This document shows positions 39,685 to 52,949 of a stretch of 64,000 bases of DNA, one piece after another; within the stretch, counting starts at the first letter, position 1; each line of letters starts with the position of its first letter. A program made the position numbers and the translations under genes. The DNA lies in the NCBI GenBank assembly GCA_018873245.2, contig JAEMBT020000009.1, forward strand, positions 186,001 to 250,000, given 5' to 3'. Source of the stretch: Archegozetes longisetosus (Eukaryota > Arthropoda > Arachnida > Sarcoptiformes > Trhypochthoniidae). The notes beneath the pieces were generated by a model. That model had not been told where the DNA came from. It did not search any database and saw only the letters and a list, made by a program, of their open reading frames with translations.

Positions 39685-42600
39685 ATGAGTCATAAAAGTG
39701 AGAATCAAATTAAAGACAACAGTAATGAAAAGCTTAATAAAATTGATGAACATTCAGATGCGAGTGATTGTGATGCAGAACATGCGACTAACGAAGAGCA
39801 AACTAATTCTAATTCTGAGTTAAAAACAAACAATGATTTGCTTGTTAATCAAAATGAAAAGGCTCATCACATCATTGTCGAAGAGGTTAACGAAAAGGTA
39901 TTCCAGTTTTCGCTATTAATTCAATCATGAATTAAGTGATAACTATCAACAATTTTTATAACGCTTCATTCAATACTTCTTCAAATTAAGAGAGGTTCAA
40001 GAATTAGCATGTATTCGTTCATAGGGTTTCGTAAGTTTCAAAAGACGAAAGATATTCAAATTTTAGATGATAAAACTATTTTTGTAGAAGATTTTTGTTT
40101 CTTTCATATTTATGCAGAATATTTTGTTTGTTAAGATATTTCAATTCTATAAAATGCAGAACCGCTTTAGGCAGTATGAATCGCGTGCTATTATAAAAAT
40201 TCAAGTAAAATTAATCATAAAGAAAAATTGATTAAATTAAATAAAAGAATGAAAGCTGAGAATAAGGAATGCAAAAGGTTAATAGTGTTATTGCAAAAAT
40301 TATTAAGTATTCATATAAAGTAAGAAATTCATGAAATGTCACTTTTAAACTAATTTGAGTTCAAATTCAATACTCGTACAGTTATTCCTTTTAAGCTTTT
40401 ATCTGAATAGTTCACAATTTTAAGCGTATCTTATCTTTTAAAAGCTTCAATTTTTAAGCTGGTTTCAAAGGTGATTTCAAAATATTCTTCTATTTTCCAC
40501 TAAGTAGACATTAAGTAAAAGTAAAACCAACTTCGATTTGCAAAAAGTAGATAGATTAACAATCAAATATTCATATCTTGCTCAAAAATCCTTGAAATAT
40601 AAAAAAATTGTTAATATCGAACAAGTAGATTGTCAGTAAGGCTTCTTTTACGAAACAGTTAATCGGATTTAGCAGAATTAAATACTTGACTATATCAAAT
40701 TTCATTAAAAAATTTTCGGCTGAAACTGTCGAAAATTTAAAAAATATATTGGAATTAGTAAAGCTATTGATTTTATGAAACGACTGTTTATACATTTGAG
40801 ACAACACTTATTTCGACAGATGTTATATTTCAGATGAATTAAACCAACGAATAAAAAAGTTTACATGGATTTATGAAATCATATACCACTATAAGACGAG
40901 AGGGGGAGTCAAAAGTAAAATTAATTGACAACAAATCGATTAGAGATAAAATTGAAGTATTGTTATTTAGTGCGCAGTATTTATAAATTAACAAAGTAGA
41001 GTTAATGCTCTGTCGCATATCGAACAACACAAATGCTTTAATAGGAGAAAAAGCAAAAATGAGACAATATTTTGCGTGACTAACCATAAGTTTTCCGCAG
41101 TAATAATCATGAAAATATATTTACATAAATGCATAAATTCAATAAAGAAGTAGCAAATTGAAAACTTAGCATAATTCGATTGCAGAACAAAAAGGGTGAG
41201 TCTTTGCAAAATAGACGTGTACAGTGGTCATTATACAACTTATTAATTATAACGTTAAAAGTATTCATTTAAGTATCTATTTAAAGATCTTTTCAATGAT
41301 CTTCTCATTCCTAATGACCAATCAATGAAAGTTTTTAGCTTTCAATTGAATCGTCGATTCAATAATAATAAGGCAACAGTAGAAGCACTGTTAAGGCTGC
41401 ATACATTTATTTTCAGGCTTTTGGCTTTCTTTTATTTGGATTATTTTAAAAGTTGAACTATAAAATGAAAATGATGTAGGATTGAAATAACTGAAATCAG
41501 CATAATTTGCGAGGCTTCCAAACGAATTAAAGCCACTTTCAGATATATCATATTAGGTTGAATTAAATGTTTTCAAATCAAATAAGTTAATGAGAACTAA
41601 TTGATCTCAAGAGAAAATCATAATCAACTTTAAATAATGAACTACTCTGCATTGCATTTCGTAAGAATATTGATTGCTTCAAGAGATCGAACAAATTTGG
41701 TCAGTTTTCAATTAGTCAAAAACAGTGTGTTCTCAGCTTTTCAGCATTATTTAACTCGATCAGACTTATTAATGTAAAGTTCGGCATTGATTTATGTTTA
41801 AAATAATATTGGGCTCGAGCTCTTCAGCTCACATAATGTAAGTTTAGAATAATAGTAGAGATAACATTTATTTAGTTTAGCAGCACTATCTTATTGTACT
41901 CTAACTCACCAATCTTAACAGCCATTCATAAGACCTACCAATTTATTAGCAACACTTTTAGCAGTCTTAGTATATCTCGTATTTGCTATAGAACTCGCTG
42001 CCCTATTTCAGTTAAGATCAAATAAATAAACCACGTATTAACAACTCTATATCTGCATCCACTCATAAGTAAACTTTAGTAATCTCAGTGTTCACTTTAT
42101 TCATTTTGTGTTTTCATGAGTAGCTTTACTAAATTTGTGCTTAAATTAATTCTGCCATTCCTGTAATTACACATTTATTAACAATACAAGCGATCTGACT
42201 ATAACAAAACACTACTTTTGTTCTTTATACCTTTTATCAATGATTTTTATCCACAAAGAGTTGTCAATTGGACCTTCAATCATTGACATTATTATTGATT
42301 TGATATGAAAATGACTAAAGCAAAAAGTTGTGAAATACTTTTGCAGTTGGTCTTACAGCAGATACTCGATATTTCTTCTAACCGCTAATGCAATTTGGAG
42401 TTTGAATATCCTTAATTGTAATAATAAACACTAAGTGAATAATTGAGAAGCAAAACTTGGCAGTTCAATCACTTCTTGCTAGTACTAGTACTGCACATCA
42501 CGAACAAAATAACAGTATTAAAGACAACATTTTGCAAATACCAGTCTTTATCAGTCAATTTGAAGGGCAATAAAACTTGAGGAAAGAATTGTTTCGAATA

Positions 42601-44759
42601 AATTCACTTTATTTTATAGTTTCAGTTCATTTGAGTGGTTCGGACTAATCTGACAGTTTGGCTTTGAGCTAAACTTACATTGACACGGGTGCAGCTGTAC
42701 TAACATTATGCTATATAGAATTACATAAATTGAACGGTAGTATCTATATAGAGTAGATAATTCTTAGCTTATTATCGACAACCATTGAGCCATAAATCAA
42801 TTGAAACTATTTTTTAATTCTAGAAATCTCACGTTCAACTTGTATCTGAATTGACTCTTACAAAGTTGAAGCTTGCAGAAAATTTGAAGGACTATGAACG
42901 ATAGCTTCTAATACATAGAACTGAAAAATCTGATCGATAGTCACAAAATCAAAGAACTGTGTTGTGCAAAAACATAACAGTTAGCACATTGACCCAAAAC
43001 TTATCATTATGTTGTTCATGAAAATGAATTGATTCGCAAAGGGAATCATTTGAACTTTTTGTTAGGTTCTCTCTACGTAATAGTCATGTGAATAAAAAAT
43101 GAATTACGATTCCTTGAAAATATGTTCAAATAAAAATGATTACTTGTTGATGTGGGCCAATAATGAGACGCACTTATAAGTTTTGGCTTTACTATATATT
43201 ATACCCTACGCTTCGATTTAATATCTTATATCATCTTTTATTTAGTTAACTCCATCTCCAACTGTTTTAGTACCTCAATCAACATCTGATACCACATCAG
43301 ACCAACAGCAGCATTCTTCTCATAAAATTATAAGCCAAGAAGTGCATCAAGTCCAAACTCAATTATCGTTTCGTACGAGGTTTTCATCTTATTTATGGAT
43401 GAAATCAAAACTAGTCTGCAGTATATATTTTATAATTTCACTTTTTTCATTATTTATATTGATACTGATCGCCACAATCGTATTATTGTATTGGAAGCCA
43501 AATAATCATGTAATTAATATTGATCAACAAATTGAGCAAAGAGGTATGGATAAAAGTTACGCTTCTTATGCTATTTTTTGTTTCAAACATATTTTTCAAG
43601 ATTTACATAAACATTTATTTCTCGGGATTTATCTATTGTTGCGATTGCATTGTTAAATGTCAAATCAAACATGTATACTATGCAAGCATATACTGTCCGT
43701 TTTTTAAAAAACTAAACTCAAATCCTTATAACAATTTTTCTTTATTATTACTCATGAATCACAACTTACTAATGAGTCAGTTTAAAACTTATAAAACAAA
43801 ATTTGATCACTTAGTCATTGATTTTGAATTAAAAACACTTTTAATCATAAAAATAATGTTCACAACAAAAGAAACAATTTTTGTTTTGAAAACTCATTTA
43901 TTAACTAAATGTTGTGATAAGGTTAGGCTGAATTTTTTGAAAAATTTGGTAAAACTAGGCCGACCAATGCAACTATTGTTAGAATTGAATGAAATTTATT
44001 TTTACATATCTAAACTACTTTGTAGGATTACAGTTCTGAAATATGTTTGTAAGATTATAGTTTATTATTAAAGGTATATTTTGAAACGTTCAAATTTGAG
44101 TGAATGAGTGCGCGATTTCACTTTTGACTCATTTCCAAAAGCATTAGTCTTAACTGTAAAATCTGGGTTTAGTTTTTAAAAAACGGACTGTGTATACTGG
44201 AGCCATAATAAAGGCCTAACTCATACATAAAGCAGTTTTAAAACGGTAGAAAGTGCAAATCAAGTTGAATTATGGAGAAACTTCACTATCAATTATTTAC
44301 TTTAATGATGTTTATGTTAGAGTAATGTTTGATTAGATAAATAACTGAAAATAAGGTTTGATCTAAACCTTCATCTTTATAGTTGAACGAAACAGATCGA
44401 CAGTATTTTAGATTATTTGTTCGAAGCTACCAAACAAACAAATAGACAAACGGACAAATCAAAAAATATAATTTAGTTTAGACTCAGTTAATAAAGTAGA
44501 GTTCTCGAGACTGACTGCGAACACAAATGTTAAACAAAGAATAGATATAATGCAGTATTTTTAGTTGCAAAACTAAATAACTAGAATACATTCCTTTTCA
44601 CTTAAGGGCATATAAGACTGAAAAATCCAATACTGAATCGCGTTTGAGAGATTGGGCCAAATTCTTTTCTGTTTAAGTTTTTTTGTTATCATGTTAGCAA
44701 TAATTCAAGAAAGTACTATTCGCCAAATGATAGAACTCATACAATTTAGAAATAAAGAG

Positions 44760-44807
<48 letters not shown>

Positions 44808-47800
44808 GCTTGAGGGAATATATCTATTCCGATAAATGATGGAAACAGAGTTGGATAACTTAATTCTCGTGACATATAAGCTAGCAAGTCTTAGTATTTG
44901 AAGTATTAGTCTCGCGGATAGAACCGGAGCCAGAGCCAGGCCTTTTTCATTATTGATTAAATAAATGATATATAAAATAGAATTGAAGAGTGAACATATA
45001 TGTACAGGTATTTATTTTTATTTCTTAAGGCAAAATTTTGCCAACGTTAAGAAGGCTACACTTTTGATTGTTATAAACTATCTTTCACTCTGATGTTTTC
45101 GATTATGATTGTTCGAGTCACAATCAGATTTGAATGAGTTTTCGATTTGTTGTAATGTAAGCCATAAATTTGACTCAAACTCTTTTATTTCAGGTAAATG
45201 TTCGCCATTGAAAGTGACACTTTGCCAGAAATATCGTATTCCATATGCATATACAATACTGCCGAACAAGTTCGGTCAAACCGATCAGTCGGAGATCAGT
45301 CAGCAGTTGATTGATTATGAGCCTATAATAAGCGTCAAATGTTATGCACTTTTGCCACTATTCCTATGCTCACAATTGGCTCCAAAATGCAATTCAAGCG
45401 GATACTCAGTCCCTCCGTGTAGGACTCTATGTCGCGGTTGGTATTAATTATTTATGTCAACGACTTATGTCAAAATTATGACATATACTAAATCCCTTTT
45501 GACCCCAAATAGAGGCTCAACTGAGATGTAATTTTTTTCTTGCTGTGTTTACACTACAATGGCCTCAAGAGCTTAACTGTGACCAATTGCCAGATAGTTC
45601 TGATCCAGATATTTGCGTCGGTTATCAACAGAATCGATTGCTTAACAGTGGAATACATTGTAAGCAAAACATTTTGCCAATATATATATCATTATAATTC
45701 TGAACTTTCCATAAGCTTTTATTTAAGTCACAATTAGAAAACTTTGTCTATTAAAGAAATTCGTGACTAAATTTTCAGTCAATCAATAAATTATTAAAAA
45801 GGATTTCTAAAATAAGCTGAAAATTTTTCAAAGGAGTGCATAGTATTTTCTATTTATATAACATTACAGGTCGATTAGAATTGCAATATCTAATGTGTTA
45901 ATTTCAAATGTTTTACATATATATTCTGAAATGGCACTTATTATAACTAATTTGAAGTGCATCAGTTCAAAAGAGAAATTAAACTTACAACTCAAAAGTC
46001 AATAGTTATTTATAATATAATTTACAAGTTTCTTGAAGAACTAACTTGTTTTAAATCGGGTTTCTTAACTTTCAACTAATGGATAAGCAACTTAATCGAG
46101 TTATTTTTAAATACTTTAGCCAAAGTTTTCGACAAATTAATGTATTTGTCATTTTTGATCTTCTAAATCATAAGTTTTTTTATATATGAGTATAAGTTAG
46201 ATTCTGAGCTGAAATATCATATCCTCATTACTTTAAATTCAAGATGAAAAGAAGCTAATAAGAGTTGAAAAGATACGATTCAAATTTGAATGTTAGAACT
46301 TACTCTCGATTGTAGATGTTCACAAATTCCTAAACAAATTGCCCTTTTGTAGAAACGACAATTTAAAATGAATTTAGCTCTACTAAAGTAGTTACAATTA
46401 CGAACTAATCCGATAACGAATGTTTTACAATAATATAAATGATTAAAGTTTTGAAATGAATTCTTAAAAGTTCTCTTAAATATAATTGAGAAGCAGATAA
46501 AATGCTCTTTATATCTTTCAAACTTCAATATAGAATAAGATTGAACTTTGAATCAATTCAAATTGTTTTAATATAACAAATTTGTCATCAACAACAAACT
46601 AGATTTTGAGCAAATTTTTGGAACTTAATTTAAGTTTTATAAATTGCGACCAATCATTATAAGTACTAATAGACTAGATGATGAACTTTGATCTTAAAAT
46701 TAGTTTGCGGTGGAAATGGGTTTCGATGCGATTCTTCGCGTTGTATTCCTTTCTCGTGGAAATGTGATGGATTTGCCGATTGCAGAGATTTTTCAGATGA
46801 AAAGAATTGCAGTAATTGTAGTAATGATCAATTTTACTGCGGGAATAATGTCTGCATTGATAAAGAAAATATTTGTGACGGTATTAAAGACTGTCCGGAT
46901 GGAAGAGATGAAAGACAATGCTGTAAATTAGTCATTAATTATTAATATTTAGAAAAATTATTAAACTTAGGTTCACTTGATTTTTAGTACGTTTAAGCAA
47001 AACAATGGGACAAAGAGGCGAAGGAAGACTCGAGGCATGGAGTGCGCAAACAAACTCATGGCAATCAGTTTGTGGCGAACAGTGGAACGTGAGCGTTCAG
47101 AGTGTAAGAGCGTGTCATATGTTGGGCTATAAGACTGTTAACGAAACTAGAATTAAAGACGATACAACTGCACAATCACTAGAGCCGCACAATAGAGTCG
47201 GAATCCCTATTAACACGAGACATACTCCTATGAAAATTCTTTTTGATAAGGAGGGAAATAAGGGCTGCAAAAATAGCAAGAATATGACTGTCTATTTAAA
47301 GTGTGACCATTTCGGTAATAAACTTAGCTTTTGCTTCATTTAAGTTTCGTAAACAAGTTAGACTAAGTTTTCAATCAAAATATTAATTTTTTTCTAAATA
47401 AGAGTGTGGAAGGGCTGCAAATATCATAAGTCGTAAGCGAAGGCGACGGATAGTAGGAGGAGATGAGTCAAATCCAGGTCAGTGGCCGTGGCTGGTGGCT
47501 ATTCACGGTGGGCCTGAACAAGTATTTTTTTGCGGTGGAGTCTTAATATCCGAGTGGTGGATACTAACAGCGGCGCATTGTATCGGAAAGTAATGACCAA
47601 TTAGTGAATTTTATGAAAGATTTACAACTTATTTGAAACACTCATAAGTTTATAAATAATTGGAAATACAATTTAGGTCAGGTTTAGAGCCTTAATTATT
47701 GGAATCGCAAACTTTTAACTCAAATTTAAAACAAGAACTCAATTATTAATAATAAGCTTGTCCTTTAATACCAGTCAAACTGATACCAATGGATGGACTG

Positions 47801-48537
47801 TTAATTTAGGCGTCACTCGAAGAACTGCGTCACCATTTTTTGTGCGAGAGAGAAAGGTTTCGCTCCTACTAAAACATCCAGGTTTTAATCCATCGGCTAA
47901 TATGTATTCGAGTGATATCGCGCTTATACTTCTTGATCAACCAGTTGATTTCGATGAATTTCTTCGGCCCATTTGTTTGCCTAAAAGTCCTTCAGTTAGT
48001 ATTAAACCAGGTATTGAATCGTACAAATAATTGAGTCAATTCAAACAACTAAATTAAAATCAAATTTGTCTCAATCATCAGATACTTATTGCACAGTTAT
48101 TGGTTGGGGAAAAGCCATACATGACGACGACGCAGATTACTTATCGGCTATACATGAGGTTCAAGTGCCAATTGTTTCGCATAAGAAGTGCGCGGAATGG
48201 TACTCACAGCAAGACGTTAATATACCGGAAACAATGTTATGCGCTGGTTACGAACAAGGAAAGAAAGACGCCTGTCAAGGAGATAGTGGAGGACCTCTGC
48301 TTTGTAGGAATCAAGATCGAAACTGGTTTGTGGCTGGTGTAGTCAGTTGGGGTATTAATTGCGCTCAACCACAACTGCCTGGTATTCATTTCACTCAGAT
48401 ACTGCTTTAATACGCTATTATTATTTTATGTAACTGTGTAACATCTTTTAGGCATTTATACAAATGTTCCCATGTTTCTTCAATGGATTAATGCTATCAC
48501 TCATCAGATGGGACATCCATTGACCACACACGATTAA
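39685..48537 (+). CDS. CORIN: Corin-like type II transmembrane serine protease
   Basis: Ten exons (39685-39897, 43246-43543, 45194-45436, 45513-45659, 46704-46922, 46988-47314, 47403-47589, 47775-48010, 48082-48381, 48452-48537) join in phase to 751 residues. The order is: acidic cytosolic N-terminus (1-71), one signal-anchor helix (about 135-160), a frizzled Cys-rich domain ([20 protein letters not shown] to LNCDQLP), two LDLa domains ([32 protein letters not shown]), an SRCR domain (GRLEAWSA to YLKCDHF), and a trypsin domain. The activation site is [10 protein letters not shown], a furin-type basic cluster. The triad is intact (TAAHC, SSDIAL, GDSGG), with a specificity Asp in [10 protein letters not shown], so it should cut after Lys/Arg. 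Frizzled plus LDLa plus SRCR plus trypsin is the corin layout; vertebrate corin activates natriuretic peptides and has two frizzled and eight LDLa domains. Exon 1 is the least certain, resting on phase and its ATG. Confidence 0.93.
39898..43245 (+). other. Corin-like gene intron 1
   Basis: A 3.35 kb AT-rich intron separates the cytosolic exon from the membrane-anchor exon. A short lysine-rich open stretch near 40225-40325 ([18 protein letters not shown]) looks coiled-coil-like and could be a relic of an inserted coding sequence, but it is bounded by stops. Confidence 0.6.
43692..44191. mobile_element. Possible non-autonomous transposon with ~23-bp inverted ends
   Basis: GTCCGTTTTTTAAAAAACTA (from 43695) reappears as its reverse complement ending at 44188, extended inward by AAC/GTT and outward by one mismatch. 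The enclosed DNA is about 0.5 kb and AT-rich. Flanking TATAC occurs on both sides (TATACTGTCC; GGACTGTGTATAC), but no clean target-site duplication can be assigned. No transposase motif is visible. Confidence 0.45.
44763..44805. repeat. AG microsatellite, about 21 units
   Basis: This is an uninterrupted AG run in intron 2 of the corin-like gene. It is the reverse complement type of the CT run at 38339. Confidence 0.97.
45660..46703 (+). other. Corin-like gene intron 4
   Basis: A 1.04 kb AT-rich intron lies between the frizzled and LDLa exons. I looked for extra LDLa exons and found none; the flanking exons join in phase without one. Confidence 0.75.
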
Positions 48538-49381
48538 CAGATCGAACCCATCTATTCAATCGATAGCGGCTTGTTTTTCAACAAACTGTAGTACAAATTG
48601 TTGAGTCTCGAATCTTCATTACCTCAACACATGGTTGTTTGAAATCTAAATCAAAAACAAAGTATTTAATGAAGAGGCACATCTGAAGAATCGGCATTGT
48701 TCAATGATATACTAAGTGGACCTGTAATTAATCAAAATACACTGGTTGTAACGCATTTCAATTTTTATTAATCTATTTGTGAATCTTAACTCTTGTATTA
48801 AATCTTACTTAATGTATATATTAATATATGAAATAATTATCTGAATTCTCTGTCACTCAATTGTATTTTCGTATATAAATGATCCATTATGTTTACAATT
48901 AGATTTTAATTTAAGATTAAAATTTCACTTTTAATCAATTTGCAATATATTTGAAAACAGTATTGCTTACAGTTTAGACTTGTTGAGTAGATTTCATTAG
49001 AATTTATTTGATTCTTATAGCAATTTCATAATTACATTAACTGTAAACCATTCAATTAATAGTTCAATTCATTTTTATTCATAAAAGGATGAAATAGTCG
49101 ACAATCAAGCCTTGTAAGAGACATTAGAGCTGTCAAATAATTTAACATTACAGTGTCAAAAGTACTTTTGGACAATTTTTATTCAAATAAAAAGTTTAAG
49201 CTACTCTAGTAAACGAGACACAAAATGAGCTACAAAAATAGACATACACTTTTATCATATATTAGAATAAAGTATTGAAGATATTGTGTTTAGCTTAATC
49301 GATGTAAATATTGAAACTCTTAAACCCTATAATTTTTGTAATAAACAAATCGATATAAAGATACTCGAGGGAAACTTGCAA
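48538..49381. other. Convergent spacer, corin-like and RING-BRCT genes
   Basis: This 0.84 kb AT-rich spacer lies between two convergent 3' ends. No coding frame or RNA gene is seen. Confidence 0.65.
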
Positions 49382-52300
49382 TCAGATGGCTTCAAAACTG
49401 GAGACCTTATCCAAGAAAGTATTAACTGATATATATTTAATGCCATTCTGAGTGTTTGGTAAACCTATAGTATCAGAAATGCTAATCATCTTAACTTTTC
49501 CTGAGTTGAGATCTGATTCGTGTTTTTTGAACTCTTTCTCAGAGTCAATAAGTTTGCCGCCACCGATTGTGACCATTTGTTTGAGGTCTTCGATATCGCA
49601 CGCAAGTCGCGAGAAATTTCCTTTAAAGCAAACTATACGGTCTTCGAAAATCTTTGTTCCACTCGTTCGCGACTTATTCGGAGCATTCGACTCGGTCGCA
49701 TTCTTAACGCCTTTAATTTCATAATTAGTTTCATCGACAAAACGATTGGAACGCAATGAATCTATGATCCAATCGAATGATACAATCCATTTGTTTGCTG
49801 TAATGTCAATTTTAATATATTAGATGCTTCAAAAGCGATAAATTCAATTTTAGATATTCGAAAAACGAAAATATTTTTCAACAAAAATACAAACCAACTA
49901 ATGCTTTCATATATTTGATATTTCTTTGACAAATCCTATCCTTTTTAGGTCTATCCTTTACGAGTCCGACCACTAAATGTGTTACTTTGTCAGACCATTC
50001 GGTCACCAATTGTGCGTCTAATTCTTTTGCCAAATTCAAGCATTTCTTTTTCTGACTGTCATCTAATCCTGAATTAAGAATACAAACGCGAGTAGTTTGT
50101 GGTCTTTCAGTTGAAGAAGTTCTGAGTCGTGATGATGATGAAGACGTTGATTTAATCGATGGTGTCGGCGATGGTGGACATTTGAACTTATCGTTATTTG
50201 TATCGTTGCTTGGAATGATGTTCGACACATTTGTTGATGAACGCTATGTGTATTATAATTGTCTGATAAGCTTAAAATTTATTTTGATAATTTTTATAAT
50301 TTCAAGTCTTACGCTTAGAGGTTTCCTTTTGCTATTTGTAGAACTTTTTCCTTCGCTCTGATCGTCTTTCTCATCGATAGCAGCTGATGGTCTTTTCCTT
50401 CGATTTGTTTTGCTTTTAGTTTGTGTTTCATCATTAGAAGAATCAATTTTATCCCTATTAGTAACAGTTATCTTCCTTTTTGTTTCAGTTGACACTAATT
50501 TCTTGTTTAGAACTGCTTTTTCAAAGCTATTTTCCTCCGATATGTCTTCAGATGAAGAGAGGTCGGACAACGATTTTTTATCAGCTTTGTTTCGACTCAT
50601 AGGACGATTTGGTACTTTTTGGGGCATTTTCTCTTCAACCGGTTTAGTACCCACTTCTTGATTATCCATAAGTTCCAAATCTGGAGTCAAATCATTGGGC
50701 GCATTGGTATCGCAAACTGTTTGCTTCACAACTGATTCGTTAGCCTTTGCTTTTTTCACTTGAGCTTTAGTTTGAGCGGCACTTCTTTTATTTCTTATTG
50801 TAGTGTTTTGTTTATCTGTTCGACGTCTCGCTTGCTTATTAGGTACTTTTTTCTGGTCCAATTCATTTGATTCGTTTGCTTCCATGAAATTTTCCAATTG
50901 AGTCATAGCTCCTTCTGTCTTGTTCTCATTTTTGGTCACAATCGATTCGCTTTTTTGAACTGAATTTACAGTTTCTGCTCGAACTAAGTTCAAGATAGAT
51001 AAAGTATGAGTAATTGAAAAATAAGTTCTACAATAAGTTTAACCAAAGATTTCTTACTAGGAACAGGATTCGCATTATCCCCATTCCCTCTGTTGGCGAA
51101 CAATACGCTCAGAATATCATTAAGTGTTCTGTATTGATTCAAATCAAACAATTCACTCAAATTTCTGTTTAGTAAACTATTGTTATCGTGAGAGCTATTT
51201 GTTTGACGATTGATTTGAATCGTTTCTCGTTCTTCTGTCTGACAAGAGGCATCGCATTTAGTGACCTTACACTCAACTTGTTTTGGATCGGGTTCAACTT
51301 GTATTCCCTGGCAAACAGTTTTTGGTTTTCTCTCTTCGTAACTGACTTGAACTGATTTTGTCTCAAACGTTTTCTTTCTTTAGGTTTGGCTTCAATTGGT
51401 TTATTCGCTAAACTTTTTGTGGAATCGTTGGTTTCACAATCGTGTTGTTTTTCATTTTTCTTTAAATCAGTCTGATTTACCGCAACTGAAGACTTCGAAT
51501 TGTTTCGACTCTGTTTTGATCCTAAAAGAGTCTTTTTTGGAATTTTTGTTTCATATTTCTTCAGATTACTTGAATCAGATTTCTGCTCTAGTCGATCATT
51601 AGTTTTACTGTTGTTTATCTTATCCTTGTTGACTGACTCAATCGATTCGCTTTCAATTGAATTACTTTCATATGTCTTAAGAATAGAAGAGTCAAAGTTT
51701 TATTGATCAACAAAAATAATTAGAATCAATTTAGATCTAAACTCACATTAACTTGATTATTGTTGGCATTAGAAGAACTTGAGCCTAGATCAGTGACAAT
51801 TTCGCTAACTTTAGTCATAAGATCGTTGTTTTCGTTCAAATTATTACTGTCTTGAGTGAGTTCATAAGAGTCTGGAACCGATTCTCTGTTCAAGTCCAAC
51901 TGGCCGCTTAACTGAACCATAATTTGAGCCCTTGATTGACCCCAAGCTCGTGAACCACTCTTTTTGCTACTGCTCTGAACTGCGTTATTTTCTTGTTGGC
52001 TACTCTTCTTTGACTTTGTTTTACTGACACTTGAAATACAAGCTTTAAGGCTACAATTGAACAAAGATGGGTATTAGTAGTGATTGCACTAAAGATTGAA
52101 CCATAAGCGATTAAACCTTTCAACAATTAATCCCTTTTGAGATTTTTGCGCGCATTTTGTTTGACTTTTAGGAACAGATTTGAAGTTGCTACAAAATTGA
52201 TTTATTAGTTCATTAGTAAATCATTTGATTTAATGTATTTGAAAAGTAGTTCAATCTAACACTATGTTGTCTCAACTATAGTCACAATAAGCAAATGGAA

Positions 52301-52949
52301 AATAAGAAGTGATGCAAGTGTAGCGAAGTTTCATTTCAAGTGTATTGCACGTCAATAATAGAGAGTACTAGACTGACACTTCGTTATGCCTGCTCTAACT
52401 AAAACTAGTTTAAATATTACGTGTATTATTAATTAATATTTAATAGATACTCGTTATTGTTCAATATCTATTGAAGAGTCTATGTGAAAATTAGTTTCCG
52501 AATTTATTAAAGTAAAACCGAAATCATAGATATTACTGAAATATTTCAATTAAGACAGCTATTGAAGGTATTTACAAAATTGTTACTCAAATATTCAAAA
52601 TCAAATTATAAAAAGAGCACAAAATGTAGAATTGAACTAAAAACCTTTCGATTTGTTTTTGACTTTTGTTGTTATTGTGGACCAGTTGATCTAATTTTGA
52701 TGCCATTTTTCTCAAATCATTAATGAATTGATCGTCTTTTATATCATTATTATTATTGATTGCGTAACATTTCGGACATTTATTATTGGAATTGAGCACA
52801 AACTTTTTGACGCATTTGTCACACAAGTGATGCCCGCAAGACATCAATGACTCGTATCGACAATTGTCACCAAATTTGCCACAAAGTGGACACAAAACAG
52901 ATGCCGAAAGGCTGCGAATCGCATCAATTGTTGTAGAACTGATTGGCAT
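49382..52949 (-). CDS. BRCA1/BARD1-like RING and double-BRCT protein; one frame break
   Basis: Seven exons (52645-52949, 52117-52188, 51747-52050, 51058-51675, 50313-50983, 49895-50243, 49382-49797) join in phase apart from one break in exon 4. There the upstream frame (ending ...EAKPKERK) and the downstream frame (ETKSVQVSYEERK onward) differ by one base at the A-run 51370-51373; one extra A would give about 911 residues. The N-terminus is a C3HC4 RING (CPLC, CGHHLCDKC, CPKC) followed by a helix (FINDLRKMASKLDQL) like that of BARD1. The middle ~560 residues are charged and Ser-rich, probably disordered. The C-terminus has two BRCT domains: CILNSGLDDSQKKKC to KWIVSFDWIIDSL, then IFEDRIVCFKGNF with GGG. 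Such proteins act in DNA repair as E3 ubiquitin ligases. No ankyrin repeats are seen, which favours BRCA1 architecture, but the RING helix resembles BARD1; I leave it unresolved. Confidence 0.85.

Larger units (their letters stand above)
43544..45193 (+). other. Corin-like gene intron 2
   Basis: A 1.65 kb intron follows the membrane-anchor exon. It contains a ~500-bp segment with inverted ends (43692-44191) and an AG microsatellite (44763-44805). A 183-codon frame (43520-44071) starts inside the preceding exon in another frame and runs into the inverted-end segment; it shows no known domain. Confidence 0.7.

Noticed and set aside
40140..41210. Degraded coding fragments in corin-like intron 1 as a P-element or THAP relic
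   Set aside because: Only one short coiled-coil-like stretch is convincing; no zinc-binding or catalytic motif can be seen.
43520..44071. 183-codon plus-strand frame as a gene
   Set aside because: It begins inside the corin-like exon 2 in a different frame, is Phe/Ile/Lys-rich without a domain, and overlaps an inverted-end element; treated as intron.
45660..46703. Additional LDLa exons in corin-like intron 4
   Set aside because: No Cys-rich frame with splice sites found, and the flanking exons already join in phase.
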